Source of the DNA: Bidens hawaiensis
Taxonomy: Eukaryota; Streptophyta; Magnoliopsida; Asterales; Asteraceae
Length of the DNA: 64,000 nt
Assembly (NCBI GenBank): GCA_021521415.1
Contig: JAIQDT010001934.1
Coordinates: 310,001 to 374,000, forward strand
Reading direction: 5' to 3'
Under the pieces are notes generated by a model. That model worked only from the letters and a program-made list of their open reading frames with translations, made no database searches and was not told the DNA's origin. Made by a program: the position numbers and the translations under genes. Shown piece by piece: positions 9,997 to 19,449 of the stretch (position 1 is the stretch's first letter; the number at the start of each line of letters is the position of its first letter).

Positions 9997-10077
9997 TCTG
10001 GCGTCTTTTCCCATGATTGGTCTAGAAGACTCGCCATAAATAATAAGTGATGCAGAGCACGAGCACAAAGTATAAAT
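9997..10077 (-). other. Relic of a third HIPP upstream region
   Basis: This carries TCTGGCGTCTTTTCC, then TTGGTCTAGAAGAC, AATAAGTGATG and AGAGCACGAGCACAAAGTA. The same words occur in the same order in the HIPP-b upstream region at 4323-4450, and the first two also in the HIPP-a upstream region near 2130. No HIPP coding sequence accompanies it. The Copia-type element 2 begins at 10078, directly after it, so the insertion or a linked deletion may have removed the rest. Confidence 0.6.
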
Positions 10078-10391
10078 TGTTGGGTCAATTGTTGTTTGGC
10101 CCAAGTGTAAGGCCCAACCCAAGAATTAGGGTTTTATAATATTTAGTAATGTCTTGACTAGCAAGTTAGGTTAGCCTATATAAACCGAGTTATGGTTAGG
10201 CATTATAGAGGGTGAACAAGATGTAACCGAGTTAGGGTTCATCTAGATGTAACCGAGTTAGGGTCTATCAAGAGTCAAACCGAGTTAGGGTTTGAGAAAG
10301 TTGTAATAAGTTTTTAGAGTTATATTTTTTGATTAATTTAAACGAGGGTTATTCGTTTAATTCGTGTGTTGATTATCGATCCGTGACTTGA
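10078..10391 (+). repeat. 5' LTR of Copia element 2 (314 bp)
   Basis: Contains three GAG-TTAGGG type repeats (ACCGAGTTAGGGTT core) and a CTATATAAAC promoter motif, and ends ACTTGA two bases before the PBS. Only the 3' half resembles the LTR of element 1. Confidence 0.75.
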
Positions 10392-10943
10392 ATTGGTATC
10401 AGAGCGGTTACGCTCTTAGAGTTTGTCAATCAAAGTCGTGATTGATAAGGAGGCAAGACGTAAATCAAAGTCGTGATTGATGCGGAGGGTTTGGTCAAGT
10501 ACGTGATTGTATGGATTTATTAAAAGGTAAAAAGGAATTTGATGTTTTACTTTTGTAGCTCTACGATCATAAGGAAAAAAGTGGGAAAACACAAAAGTCA
10601 AACACAAGTGTATGTTGCGATTGAAAGAAAAAGAAATATTAAATCAAACAAGTTGGTTTGATTGGTGAGGAGACAATTTAAGGAAAAAAAAGGTTTTATT
10701 TCTTTATTGGTTAAACAAGCACGGTTTGACCACCACCATTGATTGTTTATTTTATTGAGTTGGACAAGCGGATTTAATTCAGAGTTTTGTTTTGTTTTTT
10801 TTTTGGTTTGAACGATTTATCTTCTGACCTAAGGATTTGATTTGTTGAATAGAACCAGGTGCTCACTAAGAAGATCAAGATGACTGATGCTCACTCGATT
10901 AGATGACCAGGATTGCAGCCAAAGGAGTGGTAATGTGTTTTCA

Positions 10944-11482
10944 CAGTGGCAGATCTAGGAATATTTTTCAATGGGTTCACTGTTCGGGTCGGTATTACGG
11001 TTCGGGTCGTTCTAACTGCTCGTGTCGCTTCGATGGCTCGATTCAATTCGACGGTTTCGGGTCGATTCAGTGTACCAAGAATGGGATTTTACTAAAGATC
11101 ATATTTTTTTCCTCAAATTAATGACCAAAACATTCTTTTAGAAAGGCTAAGCCTATCTCTCTTTCTATGTAATACATAGCAATCCGATTTGCATGCTAGC
11201 TAAGTTGTTGGGCCAAGCATAAGATAGTAAGATACACATACCAATGACTAAGTAATCAGTTATAAAAAAATTAAAGAATCTACTGCAAGTGGGAATTGAA
11301 CCCGGGTTCTCACAATAATAAAGCAAGGTTTTTACCATTAAACCATGGTTCAACTTTGCTTATTTGTTCACTTACAATTTATATGTGGGTTTACTATCAT
11401 ATTTTATATAGGCATTCTATATAAAATCCGAAACTCAGTGGGTTTCCGTGAACCCATACCCAATTAACTAGATCCGCCCATG
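10944..11482. mobile_element. hAT-type MITE (539 bp)
   Basis: The left end is CAGTGGCAGATCTAGG and the right end, read on the minus strand, is CATGGGCGGATCTAG, with a second inverted match GGGTTCAC about 15 bases further in. It is flanked by 8-bp repeats TGTTTTCA (10936-10943) and CGTTTTCA (11483-11490), one mismatch, the target-site length of hAT elements. It splits the leader of Copia element 2. A tRNA-like segment lies inside near the right end. Confidence 0.75.
11284..11353 (-). other. tRNA-like sequence inside the hAT MITE
   Basis: On the minus strand the order is ACCATGGTTTAATGGTAAAA (A-box-like), a weak anticodon-arm region, then CCCGGGTTCAATTCCCAC (T-arm with B box GGTTCAATTCC). The T-arm is well formed. 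The anticodon arm has wobble pairs and a nine-base loop and the acceptor stem is poor, so it is a degenerate tRNA-derived segment and not a working tRNA gene. It is a possible cryptic Pol III promoter. Confidence 0.5.
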
Positions 11483-11501
11483 CGTTTTCATACGACCGAG
11501 T

Positions 11502-11701
11502 GTGGTTAGGCATTATAGAGGGTGAACAAGATGTAACCGAGTTAGGGTTCATCTAGATGTAACCGAGTTAGGGTTTATCAAGAGTCAAACCGAGTTAGGG
11601 TTTGAGAAAGTTGTAATCAGTTTTTAGAGTTATATTTTCTGATTAATATAAACGAGGGTTATTCGTTTAATTCGTGTGTTGATTATCAATCCGGGACTTG
11701 A
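11502..11701 (+). repeat. Partial second LTR of Copia element 2
   Basis: Matches 10191-10391 (from TGGTTAGGCATTATAGAG to GACTTGA) but lacks the first half of the LTR. The following PBS is disrupted by a deletion. Confidence 0.75.
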
Positions 11702-12420
11702 ATTGGTATAACCGCTCTTGGAGTTTGTCAATCAAAGTCGTGATTGATAAGGAGGCAAGACGTCAATCAAAGTCGTGATTGATACGGAGGGTTTGGTGAA
11801 GTACGTGATTGCAGGGATTTATTAAAAGGTAAAAAGGAATTTGGTGTTTTGCTTTTGTACTCTAAGATCACAAGGAAAAAAGTGGGAAAACACAAAAGTC
11901 AAACACAAGTGTATGCTGTGATTGAAAGAAAAAGAAATATTAAATCAAACAAGTTGGTTTGATTGGTGAGGAGATAATTTAAGGAAAAAAAAGGTTTTAT
12001 TTATTTATTTGTTAAACAAGCAGGGTTTGACCACCACCATTGATTGCTTCTTTTATTGAGTTGGACAAGCGGATTTAATTCAGAATTTTGTTTTTTTCTG
12101 TCGAACTAGTTATGTTCTGACCTAAGGGTTTGATTTGTTGAATTGAACAGGATGCTTACTAAGAAGATCAAGATGACTGATGCTCACTCGATTAGATGAC
12201 CAGGATTGCAGCCAAAGGAGTGGGAATGCGTTTGCATACGACCGAGTGAATGGTCGGGGACAGGGTCACAGAGATAGTCGATTTCGGGGGAGCCGAAGAA
12301 CACATCTATGGATCAAGAAAAGTTCCGGGGAGATCAAGGCCAAGATGGTTATGAAAACCGAGAAGGTCAAGATCATGAGTCAAATCAAACAGGACAAACG
12401 AGACATGTTCATGGGAGTTT

Positions 12421-12994
12421 GCTATCGTCTCACTCATTTTCAACTTTATTTTTTGTTTTGCTTTGAGTGATTTGTTTCTGTGTGGTTTTCTTTTCTAGTT
12501 TTGTACTTACTTTTTGGAGGTTACTTTTCTGGATTTGCTTGTACGATTGTCTCATCGTATCTACTTTCTTATTGACCAGGTTTATTTATAAAAAAAGTTC
12601 TGTTAAAAATAATCCATAGTTGCTAAAATGGACACTTCACTTTAGATAGCAAGTTGCAATTGATATCTTGATTGATAATATTCAAACACCAAGAAAGAAA
12701 AGAGGAAGAAGTCACATAGAGTGTTTGGAATCAGTCCACCAAAGTATTATAACCACAACTAAATTAAATACAACATATAATTACAATTATAACAAAATAA
12801 TCTTCAGCAAAGTAAGTGAATGATCGTTCACAATCAATTACTAGCCCACCACTACTTTCATCACATTTTCTCCGTCGTTCATTTCTTATCTTGTAACGAT
12901 TGAGTGTTTAATATACAAAATAGTCTCTCTATATAAACAAAACTGTAACTTCTACAATTAAATAAATTATCAAATTAAACCTAGCTACTTCTTC
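12421..12994. other. Upstream region of the RLP
   Basis: AT-rich, with no gene. A TATATAAA at 12930-12937, 58 bp before the RLP start codon, is the likely old promoter. Confidence 0.5.
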
Positions 12995-15920
12995 ATGGCT
13001 TTCAGTTTCATGCAAATCATCTCCTTTGTATACTTATTAGTCATTAGCCCGTGTATTAGTTCATTATTAAGCCATCATAAAGAGTGTTCAGCATTGTTTG
13101 AATTTAAGCAAAGCTTTCTACATCGACCTTATGCTTCATTTGATGCTGGAAGGTTTCAAAAGCTTGACTCTTGGAGGAAGATCACAAGCAACACATCAGA
13201 TCATGATTTTGATTGTTGCTTGTGGGATGGTGTAGTTTGTAGCAATAAGGGCCATGTGATTGGGCTCGATTTGAGCCAAAGCTCTCTCCGTGGACCTATC
13301 AAGTCCAATAGTTCACTCTTCAGCCTTGTTCATCTTCAAATGCTTAATCTCTCTATGAACGACTTTGTTGAATCGCAAATTCCATCTGAAATAGCTCGTC
13401 TTAAGAAACTAAGAAGCCTTGATCTATCTTATTCGAGCTTCAGTGGTCAAATCCCGATTAAAATCACGCACTTGATGCAGTTGAGTTTGTTGGATCTGTC
13501 ATGGAATCCGCTAAAGCTTCCAAGTACTAGTTTTGAGGTTTTGCTGCAAAACTTGACTAAACTCGAAACACTACATCTCTCAGGTGTTGACATCAATTCA
13601 TTCATACCTCCTTTCTTGTCTAACTTTTCTTCTTTGAGGTCAATTGATCTTCAAGGTTGTCGGCTTCGAGATTGGTTTCCGTCAAAAATATTTCATTTAC
13701 CCAATCTCAAATATCTTGATATGAGCGAAAACCCAAACCTCACTGGTTCATTACCTGAATTTCAAAACAACACCTTACTTGAGCATTTGGATCTGGGAGC
13801 CACAAGTTTTGTTGGGAGTATACCACAATCCATAAGCAAACTAAACCATTTGGTATACTTGTCCCTTTATGCATGCTATTTCTCTGGATGCATCCCACGT
13901 TCTCTCTCTAACATGACCCGGCTGACTCTCTTGATACTTGGTGAAGATGAGCTCATGGGCTTAGTTCCTACATTGCCAAGACGTCTTTCAAACCCTGTTG
14001 GTTTGGAAGTTTGTGAAAAGGGACGCATACATGAATGGTTATGCCGACTGACAAACCTTGAAGTGTTGAGTCTAGTTTATATCAACATATATGATGAAAT
14101 TCTGCCCTCTCTTTCGAATCTTACCAAACTTAGTGCTGTTACAATGCGGCAAAATTCTATCTATGGTCATATCCCATCTTCTTTTATGAACCTTACCAAA
14201 TTAACTATCATAGACAAGGAGAAATTTCAAGCTCGTTTTCCAATTTCAAATGTCTCGAATGGCTTACCCTAGAAGATAACAGTTTTAGCGGCAGACTGGA
14301 CCTTGGTACGTTTGTAGGACTCACCAAACTCAGAGTTTTGTTGTTAGGTTATAAAAAAGTATCATTAGTCGACACCAACTACACCAATCTGACCGTGTTA
14401 CCAGAATTGATTTATCTAGGACTCTCATCATGCAACTCGAGAGAATTTCCAATCTTTTTGCACTCCCAAACAAAATTGGCAATCTTAACTCTTAGCAACA
14501 ACAACATTACCGGCCTTGTCCCAGAGTGGATTTTGAATAATACCAAAGAAACATTACAGATTCTTGATCTTTCAAACAACTTAATCACTGGATTTCATAG
14601 GCAACCCCATTTTCTCCCATGGGTTCGTTTGGAAGAATTCAAGATCTCGTATAATCAGCTACAAGGAAGAATTCCAGTTCCACCGCTAACCACGGTTATT
14701 TACGATGTCTCAAACAATAAACTAATCGGTGAAATACCACCACTGATATGTGAAATGAAATCCCTTCAAGTGTTAGATTTGTCTTCTAACAACATGACTG
14801 GAATGCTTCCTCCATGTTTAGGCAACTTTGCCAGTTTGTTGTAAGTTTTGGATTTAAAAAGAAATAACTTCCATGGGCCAATGATGAATGCCTTTACTCA
14901 AAGAAGTCTGGTGAAGAAAATTGATTTGAGTGAAAATCAATTTACAGGTCAACTGTCAAAATCATTGACTAATTGCACCAAATTAGAATTTCTCGATGTT
15001 GGAGGTAACTCTTTCAAAGACGTCTTTCCATTTTGGTTGGGAACTCTTGCTAAACTACAAGTTCTCATTTTACAATCCAATAAGTTTTTTGGTGTGATTC
15101 AAGGTCCGGCTACAATTGGCTCACCATTCCTCAAGTTACGCATCATAGACATTTCCAACAATGGTTTTAGTGGACAACTGCAACAAAAGTTATTTCAAAC
15201 ATGGAATGCAATGAAATCGTTTAATGTTAGAAAATCCTCTGTTATGGAAATATATCTGCATATTGACCCAAAGTCGAATTTTCTAGTGAGGTACTCGATG
15301 ACACTAACAAACAAAGGTGTCAAGATGGAGTACCCTAGTATTTTAAACATCTTCACAGTTATTGATCTCTCTAGTAACAAATTTGAAGGGTTGATCCCAG
15401 AATCACTGTATTATCTACATGGGATTCAATCCATTAATCTTTCAAATAACCATCTTACAGGTCGTATCCTCCCATCTTAAAGAATCTTGAATCTTTGGAT
15501 CTCTCCCAAAACAAGCTAGGTGGGGAAATTCCTCACGAATTGTCATAACTTGGTTTCCTTGAAATTTTTAATGTGTCATTCAATCATCTTCATGGGGCCA
15601 TACCTCAAGGGAAACAATTAATTACATTTGAGAACAACTCCTACATGGGTAATCCCGATTTGTGTGGAACACCTTTATCTAAGAAATGCCAAATTTTAAG
15701 GACACTAACGCTTCCACCGAAGAACATTGAGTGTGGGTCTTTCTTCCCAGGTGATAAAACTAATTGGGTGATCATGTTGTTAGGAGTTGGAAGTGGGTTT
15801 GTAATTGGAATTGTTTTGGGGAACTTACTTTATGGTAAGCATGGTGATTGGGTCATTGAGTCATACGAGATGAGGAAGCACAGATGGGTAAAGCCAATAA
15901 GAAACACAAGGAGAAACTAA
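12995..15920 (+). pseudogene. Cf-type LRR receptor-like protein, pseudogene (unit A)
   Basis: About 975 codons of an intronless RLP: signal peptide (MAFSFMQIISFVYLLVIS), LRR N-cap with CCLWDGVVC, more than 20 LRRs with LxxLxxLDLSxNxxxGxIP spacing, an island-like interruption near codons 330-360, the C-terminal cap NPDLCGTPLSKKC, an acidic/neutral spacer, one membrane helix (WVIMLLGVGSGFVIGIVLG) and a short basic tail without a kinase. Family members sense apoplastic ligands at the plasma membrane. Lesions: a frameshift at about 14214-14232 leading to a stop at 14270; an in-frame TAA at 14842 where CAA is expected; a frameshift near 15468 with a stop at 15478; and, only in unit A, TCATAA in the last LRR (stop near 15546; unit B has TCACAA). 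The first three are shared with unit B. Confidence 0.9.
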
Positions 15921-15953
15921 CAACATCCACAATTGAGGTTTGATGATCCTTTG

Positions 15954-16791
15954 AAAGGATGAGATTTTTTTCCTGAAAACCCATACCCGTACCTGTATCC
16001 ATACCTGTACGTGTGTATCGGGTACGGGTATGGGTACCCAAATTTATTGATTATAGGTACGAGTACGTTCGGGTACATGTATGGGTATTACGGGTGTTGG
16101 TACCCGTTTATAATATGTAGGGGCTTTTATTAGGTTTCCAACACTCATATTTAACTTTCAAACGAGATTTGCAAAACATAATATATATTAGTTGAATAAG
16201 TTCATTCTCAATCTATATGTGTATATTTATATATTGTGTATTCGTATATTTTTATTTCATGTATGTGTAATTGTGTATATCATTAAATAACATGTATTAT
16301 TTTTATCTCTTGTTTTTCTATAGAAATTGAGGATAAAATAAACAAAGAAAAGGAAAAAGGGAAAATGGAAAGATGACTAGCGAAGATTAAACGAATGTTG
16401 ACTTTCTTTGTATAAGTTAATTTTGGTTTATAGATTTTGATAAAAAAAATTTGATACTTTGCATGTTTTGGTATTCATAACTTGATTTTGAATGAATTTT
16501 ATATTATGGTTGATTTGTTTCATTTTTAGTTTTGGTATTATGTTTTGGTTGCGGCATTACGGTTATAGTTGTGGTATTACGGTTTTGGTATTATAGATAA
16601 TTGATTGTCGGCATCGTACCATTACCGATACCTAGTTTAGTGGAGATTTAAAAAAAAGAACAAAGGAGTATAAAGCGAGTACCGTACCCAAAGTACCTGT
16701 ACCCGTACCATATAATTCAGGTATGAGTATCCAGATTTTAGGTACAGGTACTTTCGGGTATAGGTACGGTACGGTCCCGATCTCATCCCTA
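15954..16791. mobile_element. hAT-like non-autonomous element (838 bp)
   Basis: The ends are inverted (AAAGGATGAGAT left; TAGGGATGAGAT on the minus strand at the right) and flanked by 8-bp repeats ATCCTTTG (15946-15953 and 16792-16799). Subterminal regions are packed with GGGTAC/GTACCC words in both orientations (about 15985-16120 and 16675-16770). There is no transposase. It starts about 30 bp past the RLP stop codon. Confidence 0.7.
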
Positions 16792-16799
16792 ATCCTTTG

Positions 16800-17309
16800 T
16801 AGATATTTGTTGAGTTTGTCCGGTAAGTTTATATTATATACACGTATATGTCTATTAATAATAATAATGCATTAAATGTATTTATTTTGTTATAAAACAT
16901 GATAACTAATTAGTTTTCTAGTTTATAAGTTTGACAAAAATTAACAACTATATAATGAAAAGCTAATGTATGAAAAATTGATCACTGAGTCAAGGTTACG
17001 CATTGATTTAAATTTAATGGATCATTTAATGAAAAATTTTATTTGGGTTTATTAGATTTAAATAATCCTTAATGAATAGAATTGACTGATAATAATCCTT
17101 ATTCATTTTATCATAAATGGCGATCCCAAATTTTAAAAAAGTTGGCCCAATGCCCCCCCCCCCACACAAATAAAAGGACTTTGACATTATATTTTTTTTC
17201 CTATTCGAACTAATGTTTTAGGGCTTTTGATTAGAAAAAGAATACGAGTCGATTGATGTATAACTTAACTTGAAACGTGATCCAAACGACTTGAGTTTTG
17301 TTAATTAAA
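16800..17309. other. Gene-free spacer with a poly-C run
   Basis: AT-rich, without genes. A run of 11 C at about 17153-17163 has 16 C in unit B. Confidence 0.6.
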
Positions 17310-17372
17310 GCAGTGTTTCGTCGTTTTGGAGCATTGTTTTGTCGTTTCGAAGCATTGTTTCGTCGTTTTGGT
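17310..17372. repeat. 21-bp tandem repeat, three units
   Basis: Three imperfect units of GCATTGTTTCGTCGTTTTGG-type sequence follow one another without spacers. Confidence 0.75.
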
Positions 17373-17437
17373 GATTTGAAAAGTACATATTCAATACACT
17401 AGTTAGTCGTCAAAATGATTCAATCTCAAAATAATTA

Positions 17438-17688
17438 CTCCATCCATCCCATTAGAAGTGTCATGGTTTGAAAAATACAAAGTTCAATATAGATTAAATG
17501 ATTACTCTTTTTCGCTTACCAAATGACAACAATGCCCTTGTAAATTGCGTCTATCAATATTATTTATTAATGCTGGTTGTGTGTGTTTAAGGGTAAACTT
17601 GGAATTGGCTAATAAATTTTGAAAGTGAACATTTATAATGGGACAAATAAAAAAGGAAATATGGAAACTTTTAATGGGATGGAGGGAG
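17438..17688. mobile_element. Stowaway-type MITE (251 bp)
   Basis: Terminal inverted repeats CTCCATCCATCCCATTA and TAATGGGATGGAGGGAG are bordered by TA on both sides (17436-17437 and 17689-17690), which is typical of Tc1/mariner Stowaway MITEs. No coding sequence. Confidence 0.85.
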
Positions 17689-17823
17689 TAACACATAACA
17701 TACTATTTCCAAACTATAAACATCGATCTAAGACCAGTTGATGCAAACTGAAATCCTAGTTCATATATAAGAATTAAGATGGAAATAAATAGTACAACAA
17801 ACTAGTTGAGATTTACAATGTGG

Positions 17824-18118
17824 CTAGTATTCAGACTCGGGAGAAATTTTTATAGGCATCCCTTTGGAAAGAAACGGGAACGGATCCATGAGAATAGGCT
17901 CATCGGCTATATCACCAGCCAGTTATATCGTGTTACATCATAATGCACAAACACAATAATATTAAGCTTTGGTAGCCTGAGCATGACAACCTTGGCCCTC
18001 CACCAAATGGTATAAAAGCATAAGCTTGGACTGGATCCGCAAATCTACTTTGGTTGAAACTTATCGGATCTACAAAATACTTTTCATCATAATGTGTTTT
18101 GTATTTCGTCCAAATCAT
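17824..18118 (-). pseudogene. Cytochrome P450 C-terminal fragment, CYP716-like (unit A)
   Basis: The minus strand reads WTKYKTHYDEKYFVDPISFNQSRF...AYAFIPFGGGPRL. This is the end of a P450 including the heme-loop start FGGGPR, but the next residues are SCSGYQ where the family has CxGYQ. A small deletion after GYQ shifts the frame; KLNIIVFVHYDVTRYNWLVI then follows in another frame, is broken again, and ends DEPILMDPFPFLSKGMPIKI. The wording matches CYP716-type triterpene oxidases. Only about 100 codons remain, with at least two frame breaks, so it is not functional. It abuts an RLP fragment at 18119. Confidence 0.8.
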
Positions 18119-18411
18119 GAGATTGCTCGTCTAAAGAAATTAAGAAGCCTTGTTCTATCTCAGTTGGCTTCACCTGAAAAATCCCGATTGAAATCTCCCA
18201 CTTGATGCAGTTGACTTTGTTAGATCTATCATGGAATCCATTAAAGCTTCAATGCCCTTGCTTTGAGGATTTGCTGCAAAAGTTGACTAGTCTTGAACAA
18301 CTGCATCTCTTAGGTGTAGGCATTGACAACAGTTCATTCATGCCTCCTTTCTTGTCTAAGTTTTCTTCTTTGAAGTCAATTGATCTACAAGGTTATCGGC
18401 TTTCTTTTTAA
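18119..18411 (+). pseudogene. RLP fragment (LRR region), unit A
   Basis: Homologous to codons ~125-225 of the RLP at 12995 (IARLKKLRSL..., LLDLSWNPLKL, PPFLSKFSSLKSIDLQG). It begins without a start codon directly at the P450 fragment, has a frame break in the first LRR (near 18165-18180), and stops at 18409-18411. It is diverged from the neighbouring RLP, so it represents a separate, older RLP copy. Confidence 0.8.
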
Positions 18412-18420
18412 TCCAATACA

Positions 18421-18752
18421 TGTAGTATATTAATCACTCGTCATCAATAAGTACAAGGGACGTGATGTAATTAGTTGAAAGTATGTTTAAGTATGTATAA
18501 AGTCTTGGGGTTAGAGTGTCCATATGTAAAGTTTGCAACTTGCAAAACACGTGTATGTTGTTTTGTGGTTCTTGAAAGGTTGCAACCCTAATCATCATGT
18601 CTTTTGGTGATCTGTAAATATATAGGGGCTGCATCAGAACGTTTAGATCATTCAATCTAAGTTCAAGTTATCAATAAAGATTGTTGATCATATCTTATTG
18701 TTCATCATATTTCTTTATTAATTCAATATCAAAGATCAAGTTTGGGCCAACA
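18421..18752 (+). mobile_element. Possible solo LTR (332 bp)
   Basis: Starts TGTAGTATATT and ends GGGCCAACA, with near-matching 5-bp flanks ATACA and ATATA. It contains an LTR-like TATA region (TCTGTAAATATATAGGGGCT here; TCTATAAATATATAGG in unit B) and an AATAAAG signal downstream. No second LTR or internal sequence accompanies it. Ends are tentative. Confidence 0.35.
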
Positions 18753-19449
18753 ATATAGACAACAAATTGGTTGAGTTTCCTAAACAAAGAAGTAAGTTAT
18801 TTCATGTTAGAGAGTGAACTTGGGATGCAACCGGAGAAATAACATGCTATCCGGGCAAATGCCTTAAAGAAATTTAAGCTTGGTAAATTAAAATTTGTTT
18901 ATGGATATTGATCTACAACATGTATAACGAAAATTGAAGGTATGGCGGTCCAAAAGTAAAAAACTAACACAGCTCCCTAACCTGCTAAGATCAAAGAAAA
19001 CATGACTACTTAGTCTCACCGCAGAAAGGGGTCTCCTGCGATCAACCTCTGGAGTGAGAATCGGTTATATTATACAAGAGGTTATAAGAGGGTAAGTATG
19101 GAGATGGAGTAGAGAGATATAGGATAAGTGTGAATGAATGTTACCGTTAGGTGAAGTCCTCTTTTTATAGGCATTGAGAAGCTTTTTTGGGAAGCATAAG
19201 CTTCTTAAAAGGAAATGGTCAACTCCTCTTTTAACACATGCAGACAAGTAATACCATTTCAGAGTAACTTGTTTTCTGCTTTTGTCCTGCCATGTCGACA
19301 TCTATAATTTATGGTATGTTTCAGCTTTATATCATAACAGAGATGACTTTTATGAGGTTTACTGTAGCGAGGAGCTTCCATGGTCAATCTAGAAGCTTTG
19401 GTGAGGAAGCTTTGAGCTTCTTTGTCTAACAGCTTGTGATTGTTGCTTC
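18753..19449. other. Gene-free region, possible LTR debris
   Basis: No gene recognised. The stretch 19020-19320 has a TATAAAAAGAGGA motif on the minus strand and a 78-codon minus-strand frame I do not trust. It may be old retrotransposon sequence. Confidence 0.4.

Larger units (their letters stand above)
10078..12420 (+). mobile_element. Copia-type element 2, rearranged, with internal duplication
   Basis: A 5' LTR (10078-10391, TGTTGGGTC...GACTTGA) is followed by a perfect initiator-Met PBS TGGTATCAGAGC at 10394-10405 and about 540 bp of leader. A hAT MITE is inserted at 10944. After it comes a partial second LTR (11502-11701), a damaged PBS (TGGTATAACCGC) and a second copy of the same leader, which runs on into sequence shared with element 1 (about 12180-12410). 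No 3' LTR is seen. The order LTR-leader-partial LTR-leader suggests recombination between ACCGAGT-like microhomologies in LTR and leader. No intact gag or pol; the 96-codon frame at 12180-12470 is probably a non-functional remnant. The right boundary is approximate. Confidence 0.7.

Noticed and set aside
11284..11353. Functional tRNA gene
   Set aside because: The T-arm is good, but the acceptor stem and anticodon arm pair poorly; it sits inside a transposon.
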